Source: Myxococcales bacterium
GTDB taxonomy: Bacteria; Myxococcota_A; Polyangia; Polyangiales; Houyiibacteriaceae
Direction: 5' to 3'
Length of the DNA stretch: 64,000 nucleotides
NCBI GenBank assembly: GCA_029861865.1
Contig: JAOTYL010000013.1
Location: forward strand, 69,995-133,994
In this document: positions 18,383 to 27,265 of the stretch, in pieces
Position numbering within the stretch: position 1 is the first letter of the stretch
How the letters are laid out: the number at the start of each line of letters is the position of its first letter
The notes under the pieces: model-generated
Told to the model about the DNA's origin: nothing
Seen by the model: only the letters and a program-made list of their open reading frames with translations
Databases searched by the model: none
Program-made: the position numbers and the translations under genes

Positions 18383-21361
18383 ATGGCGAGGACCCGACGC
18401 AAGAAGCGGTTGCGGGGCTTGTTTCGCCGTGCAGCGATGGCGACTGAGAACGCTTTCGAGTTGGCACGGCTCGGCCGCTTCACCGATCCGGTCCACGCGC
18501 CCTACAAAGTCGCTCACCGCATGGAGATCGCGAGGCTTCGGCGGTACGGGGGCGACGACCACCGTCCGTCGGTTTCTGGTCCCGTCCTTCTGATTCCGCC
18601 TCTCATGGTCACCGCCGAGATCTACGACGTTGCGCCCGACATCAGCGGCGTGACCGCGTTGGTCGCCGAAGGGCTCGATGTGTGGGTCATCGACTTTGGC
18701 TCGCCCGAGCAAGAAGAGGGTGGCATGAAGCGCACCTTCGACGACCACGTCAAGGCGGTGAACGATGCGATCGACTGGCTTCGCAACACGACCGGCCACG
18801 ACGTACACCTAGTCGGGTACTCGCAGGGCGGCATGTTCGCATACCAGACCGCCGCGTATCGAAAATGCGCAGGCATTGCCTCCGTGGTGACGTTCGGCAG
18901 CCCCGTCGACATCCACCGCAACATCCCGATGCTCGACGACACGATCGCAGGTCGCGTCTTCGAGCTACTGCAGAACGCGCTCGATACGCCCTTGGACAAG
19001 CTCGAAGGCGTGCCCGGCTTTTTGAGCAGCAATGGGTTCAAGCTGCTGGCGCTCCACAAGGAAGCAGGTCAGCTCGTGGATTTCGTTCGGAAGCTCCACG
19101 ACCGACAAGCGCTCGAAAAACGCGAAGCTCGTCGCCGGTTCCTCGGCGGAGAGGGCTTCGTGGCGTGGCCAGGCCCCGCCCTCAAGAAGTTCATCGACGA
19201 GTTCGTCGTCCACAACCGCATGCTCTCGGGTGGGTTCGTCGTGGACGGTCGTACCGTAACCCTAGCCGACATTACGCGCCCCGTGCTGTTCTTCGTCGGC
19301 GAGCGAGATACGATCGCCAACGAGAAGGCGATCCGCGCCATCCGAGGAGCCGCCCCTAATGCAGAGCTGTACGAGGTATCCATGCGTGCGGGCCACTTCG
19401 GTCTGGTCGTCGGCAAGCAAGCGATGTCGTTCACTTGGCCTACGGTCGCAAGCTGGGTGCGGTGGCGTGCGGGGGTCGGAGAACAACCCGAGCCGCTCCG
19501 GGCACCGACTCCGCTCGAGGAGCCAGAAGAGGCAGACTTCGGCGCCGTCGACTTCGATGTCGAGCTTTTTTATCAAACGATCGTCGGCTCACTCGGTGCT
19601 TGGTGGAATCGGATCGGACGCACTGCGTCCGACTACGGAGAGCAACTCGATAGTCTTCGTTGGCAGGTGCCGCGACTGAGCGTTTTACAGCAGCTGAAGC
19701 CCGACACCCGAGTGAGTCTCGGGCTCGCCCTGACCGAGCAGGCCACGCGAAACCCCGAAAGCACGTTTTTTCTCTGGGAGGGTCGCGCTTTTTCGTATGC
19801 AGACGCCGACCGACGCGTTGACAACATCGTGCGTGGGCTCATCCGTTGCGGGGTGCGGCGTGGGGCGCGTGTCGCCGTGCTGATGGGCGCGCGTCCTAGT
19901 TATCTTTCCATCACTGCGGCGCTCAGTCGCCTGGGTGCCGTTCCGATCTTGCTGAGTCCGAGGCGGCCGAAAGAGCTCCTCGAGGAGGCCCTCAAGGGGT
20001 TTGGCGCGCGCTATCTGGTCGCCGATCCGGAGAGCGCAGCACTTGGCACGCAGTTGTCGAGTGAAGTACTCGTGTTGGGCGGTGCGCACCAGGATCGGCA
20101 GATCCCGCCCGGCGCAACCGACATGGAGCTCATCGACCCTGACTCGGTCGAGCTTCCCGCGTGGTACGAGCCGAATCCGGGCTGCGCGCGAGACCTCGCG
20201 ATGGTCATGCTGACCGCCGGTCGCGGAAAAAAGCCGCGCGCCGCGAAGATCACCAACCAGCGCTGGGCGTTTTCCGCCTACGGGACGGCCGCAGCCTGCA
20301 CCCTCTCACCGAAAGACACCGTTTACTGTTGCCTTCCACTCCATCATCCGGCCGGGATGTTGGTAACGGTGGGCGGCGGCCTGGTCGGAGGTTCGCGTCT
20401 CGCGCTGTCCGAAAGCTTCCGGCCGGAGCAGTTCTGGGGAGACGTGCGGCGCTACGGCGCCACCGTCGTCTTCTACGCGGGCGAAATGCTACGCGGGCTC
20501 CTGGAGCTCGAACCCTCGGCCGCCGACAACGAAAACCCGATTCGGTTATTTGCCGGAAGCGGTCTACGTGGTGACATTTGGCGGCAGGTAGTCGAGCGTT
20601 TCGGCCCTGTCGGTATTTTGGAGTTCTACGCTTCGACCGAAGGCAATGCTGTTCTTGCCAACGCATCAGGCGAGAAGATCGGCGCGCTCGGAAGGCCGCT
20701 TCCGGGGAGCGCAGAGGTGGCGCTGATTCGCTACGATTTCGACCGGGGCGACTTCGCGCGCGACGAGCATGGCCTCCTCGTCCGCTGCCACGTCGATGAG
20801 CCCGGAGTGCTCTTGGCGCGGCTCGATGCCGAACATCCGGTGGCGGCCTTTGCGGGCGGAGACGAGGCAGGCTCACGCTTGCTTCAAGGGGTGTTCGAGC
20901 GAGATGACACTTGGTTCGTGACTTGGGACGTGCTTCGTCGTGATGCAGACGGGGACTACTGGTTCGTCGACCGCTTGAGCCGCATGTTGCGAACGCCGCG
21001 CGGTCTGGTCGCGACGCGAAGCATCGAAGACGCGCTCTATGGATTTGCGGCCCTCCGGCAGGCCGTCGTCTACGGGGTCGAGCGGGAAGGCCTGACGCTG
21101 CCGGTGGCGGTCGTGGCCACCCATGAAAACCGGGCCCTCGACCTTCCATCCTGGAACGCTTTCGTCGCCGGGCTCGATCCGAGTCAGCGGCCGGCATGGG
21201 TGAAGTGGGTCGAACGCATTCCAATGACCGACGGCTTTCGTCCCGACAAGTCGCTCCTAGAAGGCGATTTGCTGGCCAACGCCGCCGAGCTCTACACATT
21301 CGACGAGCAAGAGCAACGCTATGCGCCCGCCCGAGATTTCAGCTCTGCCCTACGGCCTTGA
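18383..21361 (+). CDS. Fusion of PhaC-like alpha/beta hydrolase and FATP-like acyl-CoA synthetase
   Basis: From ATG 18383 the product is 992 residues. The N-terminal 360 or so resemble PHA synthase/PhaC-type hydrolases: nucleophile elbow LVGYSQGGMFAYQ (Ser in place of the PhaC Cys), Asp in FVGERDTIAN and His in RAGHFGLVVG. The remainder aligns with the very-long-chain/FATP branch of the ANL superfamily (YCCLPLHHPAGM, FYASTEGN, then VDRLSRMLR). The ATP-binding loop reads LTAGRGKKPRAAK where active enzymes have TSGTTGLPK, and TWD replaces TGD, so adenylation may be lost or altered. Similar fusions occur in actinobacteria. Likely role: handling of acyl esters. An upstream in-frame extension inside the ACT gene is rejected. 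Confidence 0.85.
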   Translation: MARTRRKKRLRGLFRRAAMATENAFELARLGRFTDPVHAPYKVAHRMEIARLRRYGGDDHRPSVSGPVLLIPPLMVTAEIYDVAPDISGVTALVAEGLDVWVIDFGSPEQEEGGMKRTFDDHVKAVNDAIDWLRNTTGHDVHLVGYSQGGMFAYQTAAYRKCAGIASVVTFGSPVDIHRNIPMLDDTIAGRVFELLQNALDTPLDKLEGVPGFLSSNGFKLLALHKEAGQLVDFVRKLHDRQALEKREARRRFLGGEGFVAWPGPALKKFIDEFVVHNRMLSGGFVVDGRTVTLADITRPVLFFVGERDTIANEKAIRAIRGAAPNAELYEVSMRAGHFGLVVGKQAMSFTWPTVASWVRWRAGVGEQPEPLRAPTPLEEPEEADFGAVDFDVELFYQTIVGSLGAWWNRIGRTASDYGEQLDSLRWQVPRLSVLQQLKPDTRVSLGLALTEQATRNPESTFFLWEGRAFSYADADRRVDNIVRGLIRCGVRRGARVAVLMGARPSYLSITAALSRLGAVPILLSPRRPKELLEEALKGFGARYLVADPESAALGTQLSSEVLVLGGAHQDRQIPPGATDMELIDPDSVELPAWYEPNPGCARDLAMVMLTAGRGKKPRAAKITNQRWAFSAYGTAAACTLSPKDTVYCCLPLHHPAGMLVTVGGGLVGGSRLALSESFRPEQFWGDVRRYGATVVFYAGEMLRGLLELEPSAADNENPIRLFAGSGLRGDIWRQVVERFGPVGILEFYASTEGNAVLANASGEKIGALGRPLPGSAEVALIRYDFDRGDFARDEHGLLVRCHVDEPGVLLARLDAEHPVAAFAGGDEAGSRLLQGVFERDDTWFVTWDVLRRDADGDYWFVDRLSRMLRTPRGLVATRSIEDALYGFAALRQAVVYGVEREGLTLPVAVVATHENRALDLPSWNAFVAGLDPSQRPAWVKWVERIPMTDGFRPDKSLLEGDLLANAAELYTFDEQEQRYAPARDFSSALRP

Positions 21362-21407
21362 GCCACAAAATCGCGCCTCGCCGCCTCTCTTGCTACAACC
21401 CGTCTCG

Positions 21408-21989
21408 ATGAGGCCTCCAGCCTGGTGTGTGCTCTGCGTTTTGGCTTCGACCGTGGTGTTCGGATGCAGCGACCCTGCCCGCATAAGCTCGGCTTGTTTC
21501 GATACGGCCAGCTGCTCGAGCGGAGTTTGCACCGTCACGGTGTACGGCAACTACTGCCTGAGTACCTGCACTGCCGACATCATCCGTTGCGATGATGGCC
21601 AGGCCTGCGTGCAGGGCGAGGGGCTCCCCTCCGATGGTGGGGTCGACGGAGGCGCTGACGCCGGGGTCGATGGCGGAACCGACGCCGATTCAGGCGTCGA
21701 AGGCGAGGCGGATTTCTGGGTGTGCCTTCCAGGCGAGCTCGACAACGAAGACTTCACGCCGGTGCTCATCGGTGAAGTGTGCACCTACAGTATCGACTGT
21801 GAGCTCGGCGGGATCTGCGTGTGTCTCGACGGGCAGAATTGCGATCTCGAAAACGTCGACCGCGACGGTCCGGTCTGCGTCGAGGCCTGTGATGCCACCG
21901 TCGTCAGTCTGTGCCCATTTCAGCAGGCCTGCCTGGATCTGGGCAACGGCCGCGGTTTTTGCGATCCCGCGAGCACCCCGACGAATTGA
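21408..21989 (+). CDS. Cys-rich lipoprotein with Asp/Gly-rich linker
   Basis: From ATG 21408 the 193-residue product has a signal peptide with lipobox ASTVVFGC, then a cysteine-rich region (TASCSSGVCTVTVYGNYC, STCTADIIRCDDGQAC), a low-complexity linker DGGVDGGADAGVDGG, and a second cysteine-rich block. The arrangement is typical of surface lipoproteins of Myxococcota and may bind through disulfide-rich EGF-like folds. A longer frame upstream overlaps the synthetase end and lacks a signal peptide at its start, so it is rejected. Function unknown. Confidence 0.75.
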   Translation: MRPPAWCVLCVLASTVVFGCSDPARISSACFDTASCSSGVCTVTVYGNYCLSTCTADIIRCDDGQACVQGEGLPSDGGVDGGADAGVDGGTDADSGVEGEADFWVCLPGELDNEDFTPVLIGEVCTYSIDCELGGICVCLDGQNCDLENVDRDGPVCVEACDATVVSLCPFQQACLDLGNGRGFCDPASTPTN

Positions 21990-22030
21990 CCGTTTACGAC
22001 GGGCCGCCACGACATTAGACTCGTCCGGTC

Positions 22031-22717
22031 ATGCCCACCCCCCAAGAAACAGTTGACGCCCTCCGCGGCTACCTGCGTTCGCACCCAGAGGAGATCGGCC
22101 GCGCCGTGAGAAGCGCGCTCGGGCTTCGCTTCGGTGTTCCCGTCGCCGCCCTGCGCTGGCTCGGCGCCCAAGCCGAGCGTGCCGGCAAAGTCGAAGACTT
22201 CAGCATCGACTCCATTCCTCCCGGCCTTCGGTTGTCGGGCAACGTCGAGATGATGTCGACGCCCATTCGGGCTTCCGCCATCGTCTACGTTGAGCGGGTG
22301 GTGTTCAATGAAGACGAGCTCACCGTCGCGCTTCGTCTCGAGGAAGTCATGATGAAGCTAAACGGCGAGTCCGAAACGCCGGTGGCCGCGCTGATCAAGT
22401 CGGGGGCTCTCGACCTCACCAACCCCGGGACGCTCGTCGCCTACCTGCCTGGGCGCTCCCCGATTCTTGCCGAAGCCAACGGCAATCGCATCGTGCTCGA
22501 TCTCATGCGTGATCCGAAGATCGGCAAGAACCCGCTCGTTCGGCGCGCCGTCTCACTCCTGACGTCGTTCGTCACGCTGCACGGTGTGGAGACCGACCCA
22601 AAGCATGTCGACATCGAGTTTCGTGCGCTTCCGGTCGGCCTCGGCGGTGCGGTGCGCTCGGTGAGAAAACACGTCGTCCTTCCATCCATGAGCCGCTTGC
22701 TCCCACGCGCGAGATAG
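22031..22717 (+). CDS. Conserved-looking protein of unknown function
   Basis: The 228-residue product has no signal peptide and no recognised motif. It starts with an acidic helix (TVDALRGYLRSHPEEIGRAV), has a middle with alternating hydrophobic strand patterns (RASAIVYVERVVFNEDELTVALRL written across residues 75-100) and ends with basic RKHVVLPSMSRLLPRAR. It could be a lipid-binding beta sheet similar to DUF2993/LmeA-like proteins, but that is only a resemblance in pattern. The small Cys4 gene begins 1 bp after its stop, so they are likely cotranscribed. Confidence 0.6.
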   Translation: MPTPQETVDALRGYLRSHPEEIGRAVRSALGLRFGVPVAALRWLGAQAERAGKVEDFSIDSIPPGLRLSGNVEMMSTPIRASAIVYVERVVFNEDELTVALRLEEVMMKLNGESETPVAALIKSGALDLTNPGTLVAYLPGRSPILAEANGNRIVLDLMRDPKIGKNPLVRRAVSLLTSFVTLHGVETDPKHVDIEFRALPVGLGGAVRSVRKHVVLPSMSRLLPRAR

Positions 22718-22718
22718 C

Positions 22719-22895
22719 ATGGCCGTCTGCCGTTCATGTGAAGACGAAGTCGACGAGCTCGTGTCCGTGAAAACCGAGGGTCGACGCATCAATGTCTGCG
22801 AGGACTGCGCCGAGCGCCTTCTCGAAGAGGCGGAGATCGCCGAGATGAGCGAGTCCGCCATGCAAGACATGATGGGCTACAAGGGCCGCCGATAG
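22719..22895 (+). CDS. 58-residue acidic protein with two CxxC motifs, probable zinc ribbon
   Basis: This short frame reads MAVCRSCEDEVDELVSVKTE and continues through NVCEDCAERLLEEAEIAEM to KGRR. The two CxxC pairs, about 20 residues apart, fit a small zinc ribbon, followed by an acidic helix. The ATG is 1 bp after the stop of the previous gene. Its last 19 bp overlap the end of the convergent membrane-protein gene. Codon pattern and the paired cysteines argue that it is real. Function unknown; possibly a regulator or adaptor. Confidence 0.65.
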   Translation: MAVCRSCEDEVDELVSVKTEGRRINVCEDCAERLLEEAEIAEMSESAMQDMMGYKGRR

Positions 22896-23425
22896 CGCTG
22901 CAGCAACACCTTGGCACCGCCGACCAGGCTGTAGAGCACGGAGACACCGAGCAGGGCGAACTTCGCTCCGGCGAATGCCAGGGCGAGCTGCGCGTAGGGC
23001 GCGGGCGATGAGACTCGAGCTACCTCGAACAACAGGACCCCGTTTTCGAGCACGTCGAAGCCCGCGGCGACGGTCGCTCCCCAGGCAGCGCGCGTGCTCC
23101 AGGTTTCCTCATCGAGCCGTTTGCCGACCCAAACCGCGAGCATCGAAAAGAACAGGCCGTAGATCAACAAGTAGACGAAATCGATGATCAGACTGAGCTT
23201 GGCGTGGCCGAGCGCCGACTTGCTCTGCCACTCGAGCAAGATCGCGAGGGCCCGGTTGGGAGTCCCCGCAAGCTCGAACGAAATGATGCCCCACGGCGCA
23301 GCCTCACCCTGCAGAGGTACGTCCACGAAAGCCATGAGGGCCGTCGAGAAGACGAGAAGCGCACCGAAGCGGAGGGTCAGCGCCCCCAGGAATCGCGGCT
23401 CGAGTGACCATAGAGGATGCGACAC
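22877..23425 (-). CDS. Four-helix membrane protein of unknown function
   Basis: The 182-residue product has about four membrane segments (RFGALLVFSTALMAFV, LIIDFVYLLIYGLFFSMLAV, the region around GATVAAGFDVLENGVLLF, and LALAFAGAKFALLGVSVLY). It starts with GTG at 23425, sharing one base with the stop of the kinase gene (TAGTG), so the two are translationally coupled. No family recognised. Context suggests it works with the sigma-like/kinase protein, for example as a membrane partner. Confidence 0.65.
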   Translation of the reverse strand: MSHPLWSLEPRFLGALTLRFGALLVFSTALMAFVDVPLQGEAAPWGIISFELAGTPNRALAILLEWQSKSALGHAKLSLIIDFVYLLIYGLFFSMLAVWVGKRLDEETWSTRAAWGATVAAGFDVLENGVLLFEVARVSSPAPYAQLALAFAGAKFALLGVSVLYSLVGGAKVLLQRYRRPL

Positions 23426-25692
23426 TAGCTGCCGGGCGCCGAGTCGCCGTTCGGCTTGTCCTTGTTGGCCGGACCGGGCTCGGGTTCACGCGGAAGGTTT
23501 CGAATGCGAAGCGCCTCGAGCTCCTCCTGCAAGAACTCCATCTCTAGCTCTGCGCGGCTTCGTGCAGCCACGGCTCGCGCCACCGCGGACTGTAGCTCCT
23601 CGGTCTTCGCAGCCTCGGCGCTGAGTCGGACTTCGAGTGCAGCGAGCTCAGCCTGAAGCTCGAGCTTGCGATCTTCTTCACGCTTCAGCTGCCGGCCGAG
23701 TCGCCGTGTCGTGTCTTCCTCGGTCGAGAGCTTTTGCAACGTCACCGTCAGCCGTCGCTCTGTTTCGGAAAGGTCGCGCTCCGTTTCGGCAAGGTGCTGC
23801 TCGACTTCGACCTTCTCCTGACGGTTCTGGACGAGCTTGTCGCGCGTGCGTATCAGACGCCGCTCTTCTTCTTTGAGCTCGCTCCGGAGCTCAGCGACCT
23901 TGCCGTCGGTTCGAGCGAGCCGCTTTGCAAGCTCGGTGCGGGTGAGTCGACTCTGCTCGTAACGGAGCTCGAGCCGTTCAGCGATCTCGCGAGTGTCTGC
24001 CAAGTCTTGCCGGAGCCCTGAAGCGGCAAGTCGCGCCCGGTTGGCTTCTTCTCGCTCGATCTCGGCCTGTTGGTAGAAAACGGTGACCGCGGCGCCCGAC
24101 GCCCCGAGGAGCGCAAGGGCCAGCGGGATCGTCCATCGAAGGATCGTCTTGATTCGCTCGCGGCGTACCTCTGGCAATGCGAGCACAGACAGCTCTTCGG
24201 CGAGCTCATCTGCCGTCGGACGAACCGCCGCGTCTCGGTTCAACCACCGGTCGAACGAAGGCGTGAGATACTTGAGCGCGTGCCTGGTCGGTGCCCGGGG
24301 TGTTTCGTGGGAACGCTCCTCGATGAAGGTGTCGACCGCGCCGGCGGCCACGTCGGCCTGCGTCTCGGGCTCGAGGGCGTTCCGAAGTGAGAGGGCTAGG
24401 GCAAAAATGTCTGCTTTGTTGGTGACCGGCGGCTTTTGATCGACCGAAGCAAACTGCGCGGCGACTTCAGGTGCAAAATAGGTCGGGGTCCCGGCGACGA
24501 CCATCTCTGCCTCGGTCGCCGCAACACCAAGGTCGAGCAAAACGGGAGTGACTTCATCTCCACCGAAGCCGGGGATGCGAGCAAGAAAAATGTTCTCGGG
24601 CTTCACGTCCTGGTGGCGAACCCCCGCTGCGTGCATCGCGGCTAGCGCACGGGCGAGGGGCTGGAAGATCTTCAGCGCTTCCTCTCGGCTCAAGGGCTCA
24701 CGTTGAAGACGCGACTGCAGCGTCTCGCCGTCGTACCACGGCATGACGAACCAAAGTCGCTCCTCGAACCACCCGTGGTCTTTGAACTGCACGATCGACG
24801 GATGGAACACCGAGGCGATCAAGCGCAACTCGCGAAGCGATGCTTGTTTTGCGCTCTTCGAGTGGGCCGCCTGATGAAGCAGCTTGAGCGCCACCACGTG
24901 GCCCGGAACTTCCGTGTCTTTCGCGCGATACACGTCGCCAAACGCTCCAAGCCCCACCCGTGCTTCGATCGAGTAGCGGCCACCGACGATCGTGCCGATC
25001 GGCAGCGGCTCGATGCCGTCGTGATCTCGATCGCGGGTGCGTGGGCGCTCCTCCAGGGCGAACGCCTCGATGATGATGCGGCCGAATCGGTCTGCGTCTC
25101 GGACACCGTGTTCTCGAAGGACGTCCTTGGCGTCGGCCATCGCGGCATCGAGCCGGCTCTTCATCTCGACCGCCGTCTTCCCGTAGACGAAAGCCAGCTC
25201 TTCGACGCCCAACTCTCGCGCGAAACGAAGCTCGAGCAGTTCGGACTCTTCACCGTTCAAATCGAATCGAAGCCCATTGAGTGGGCTCGCCGACCTGTGT
25301 GCCGAGGGAAGGGCGCGCCACGGAAGCGCCTCGAGTCGTTCCCGGCTCGGCGGTTTGAGCGGGCGGCTGGCGTTGCGGATGTACCCACGCGCGGCGCGAT
25401 AAAGACGAGCACGAATCCCAGGAGCTTTGATCAACGAATCGCTTGCCGTCTTGGCGACGAATGCGCGAAGCTTCGCCAGATAGTGTTCGGCACGCTCTGT
25501 GGACCCGGTTCGGATCGCGAGGTACTGCCGCAGCCCTTCTTCGTAATAACGAAACGCACGTCCGTGAAGGACGTCGACGATCGTTTGTGGCTGACCCTGG
25601 GCAAGAGCGATCGATGCGGCGGCCTGCGTCAGCGCGGCGCCGCCCTTCCCAAGTGGTCTCAACTGGTTCAGCAGAAAAGGCTCAGTTGCCAT
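23425..25692 (-). CDS. Serine/threonine kinase with N-terminal ECF-sigma-like domain and C-terminal coiled coil
   Basis: The 755-residue protein has three parts. Residues about 45-110 (YLAIRTGSTERAEHYLAKLR ... ARLYRAARGYIRN) resemble sigma region 2 and about 150-205 (LLELRFARELGVEELAFVYG) resemble region 4 of ECF sigma factors. A protein kinase domain follows (about 235-500) with VGLGAFGDVYRA, ALKLL, RHQDVKPENIF and LLDLGVA, that is HQD for HRD and DLG for DFG, so it keeps the catalytic Asp and Lys. Then comes one membrane helix (IPLALALLGASGAAVTVFY) and a long coiled coil rich in EL/RR heptads. ECF factors working with Ser/Thr kinases are known; an in-chain fusion looks unusual. The sigma-like part may be degenerate. 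Confidence 0.8.
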   Translation of the reverse strand: MATEPFLLNQLRPLGKGGAALTQAAASIALAQGQPQTIVDVLHGRAFRYYEEGLRQYLAIRTGSTERAEHYLAKLRAFVAKTASDSLIKAPGIRARLYRAARGYIRNASRPLKPPSRERLEALPWRALPSAHRSASPLNGLRFDLNGEESELLELRFARELGVEELAFVYGKTAVEMKSRLDAAMADAKDVLREHGVRDADRFGRIIIEAFALEERPRTRDRDHDGIEPLPIGTIVGGRYSIEARVGLGAFGDVYRAKDTEVPGHVVALKLLHQAAHSKSAKQASLRELRLIASVFHPSIVQFKDHGWFEERLWFVMPWYDGETLQSRLQREPLSREEALKIFQPLARALAAMHAAGVRHQDVKPENIFLARIPGFGGDEVTPVLLDLGVAATEAEMVVAGTPTYFAPEVAAQFASVDQKPPVTNKADIFALALSLRNALEPETQADVAAGAVDTFIEERSHETPRAPTRHALKYLTPSFDRWLNRDAAVRPTADELAEELSVLALPEVRRERIKTILRWTIPLALALLGASGAAVTVFYQQAEIEREEANRARLAASGLRQDLADTREIAERLELRYEQSRLTRTELAKRLARTDGKVAELRSELKEEERRLIRTRDKLVQNRQEKVEVEQHLAETERDLSETERRLTVTLQKLSTEEDTTRRLGRQLKREEDRKLELQAELAALEVRLSAEAAKTEELQSAVARAVAARSRAELEMEFLQEELEALRIRNLPREPEPGPANKDKPNGDSAPGS

Positions 25693-25763
25693 AAGTCGCC
25701 TCTACGACATCGGACATACAAGGATGAGTCACCCTTGTGGCGGACCTCAACAAAACGGCAAGG

Positions 25764-27188
25764 CTACGCCCAGCCGTACGCAATGCTCAGAGACCAGAGC
25801 ACTGCCAACAGAATCAGTGCAGCTACGATGTTCAGCACGAAGCCGACGCGCATCATTTGTCTGAGGTCGATCAGACCTTGGCCGTACGCGACGGCGTTGG
25901 GGCCCGTTGCGATCGGAAGCATGAACGCACAACTCGCCGCGAGACCAACCGCGAGGGCAGGTAGTAGTGGCGACACTCCGAGCTCCACTGCAGCGGCAAT
26001 GGCCAGAGGGACGATCATGTTCGACGATGCGGTGTTGGAGCATGCTTCCGTAAAGAAGACGGTGAAGAAGATCATGGCGGCGGTCAAACCCCATAGCGTG
26101 TTGATGCCCGTGATCGACAGGAACCAATGACTCATCGCCGAAGCGAGGCCGGTTTCGAACATCTGTGCGCCGAGTGACAAACCTCCGCCGAATAGAAGTA
26201 TCAGTCCCCAGTCGATGCGCACCGCATCGTTCCACGGGAGCACGGGGGTCGTGCCGTCTTCGTCTACGATCAAGAAGAGGGGAGCCGCAGCGAGGATCGC
26301 AACCGCGCCGATCGGCAATGCTTCCGCCACCGCTTCCGCATTCGGAGCACCGACGGCGCGCATGATTCCAGGAATCGTCCAACCCGCGACTGCCAACCCG
26401 AAGCACACGGCAGTGACGATTTCGCCGCGCGACCAAGCTCGCGTGACCCCGGCCACCTCGGACTCGATCGGGGGCGGCGGCGCAAGCCACTGGAGCACGA
26501 GCCCGACAACCAGCGCGAGCGTGAGCGCTGCGGGCACCCCGATGCCCATCCACTGAAGGAAATCGATCTGAATGTCGGCCTGCTCCTGAAGAAAGCGGAC
26601 CGTGATGAAGCTCGGTGGGCTTCCGATCAGGGTGCCCATCCCACCGATCGAGCTTGCATATGCCACTGCCAGAACGCTCCCTGGATTGCCGGCGTGGTCG
26701 TCGGGGAGGGTGCCGAGCAGGATCGGGATCAGGATCGCCGCGGTTGCGGTATTGCTGATCCACATGGAAAGCACGACGGCCGACATCATGAAGGCGATGC
26801 GGATCCGAACGGGTGATCCCCTGACCAGCGGAAACTGCATCAGCGACCGGGCAAGCCGCCTGTCGAGGCCGTGGCGCGTCATCGCACGGGCGATGAAAAA
26901 GCCACCGATGAAGAGGAAGATCAGCGGGTCTGCGTACGGCGCGAAAGCGGTCTTGCTATCGGTCACTCCCACGACGACCATCGCGGGCCCGATCAGGAGA
27001 GCCGTAACGTAGATGGGGATCACCTCGGTGACCCACGCGATCAGGACGGCGATGAAAACCGCGGCTAACCGCTGAGCTCGCGGTTCCAGTCCGAGCGGCG
27101 CAAACCAGGTCGCCAGGAACAGCGCCGGGGTGAGCACTAGCCCTACAGTCCGCCGCTCGAAAAAGCCCATCCCCGCGCCATCTAGCAC
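25764..27188 (-). CDS. SLC13/DASS family anion symporter
   Basis: The roughly 470-residue, highly hydrophobic protein has the two SNT motifs of the divalent-anion:Na+ symporter family, MWISNTATAAILIPI in the first half and ACSNTASSNMIVPLAI in the second, plus IFLFIGGFFIARAM and the PxT-like turn near GTLIGSPPSFI. It probably imports dicarboxylates, sulfate or phosphate with sodium across the inner membrane. The N-terminus may start at GTG 27188 or at ATG 27170 (MGFFERRTVG); both keep all membrane segments. Monocistronic in appearance. Confidence 0.88.
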   Translation of the reverse strand: MLDGAGMGFFERRTVGLVLTPALFLATWFAPLGLEPRAQRLAAVFIAVLIAWVTEVIPIYVTALLIGPAMVVVGVTDSKTAFAPYADPLIFLFIGGFFIARAMTRHGLDRRLARSLMQFPLVRGSPVRIRIAFMMSAVVLSMWISNTATAAILIPILLGTLPDDHAGNPGSVLAVAYASSIGGMGTLIGSPPSFITVRFLQEQADIQIDFLQWMGIGVPAALTLALVVGLVLQWLAPPPPIESEVAGVTRAWSRGEIVTAVCFGLAVAGWTIPGIMRAVGAPNAEAVAEALPIGAVAILAAAPLFLIVDEDGTTPVLPWNDAVRIDWGLILLFGGGLSLGAQMFETGLASAMSHWFLSITGINTLWGLTAAMIFFTVFFTEACSNTASSNMIVPLAIAAAVELGVSPLLPALAVGLAASCAFMLPIATGPNAVAYGQGLIDLRQMMRVGFVLNIVAALILLAVLWSLSIAYGWA

Positions 27189-27265
27189 GGCCCCCTACCG
27201 GTCCGTCCAGTCGGACGGGCTCGAAACTTGCGCCTCCCGCATATACGCCCCAAGGTGATTACGTC

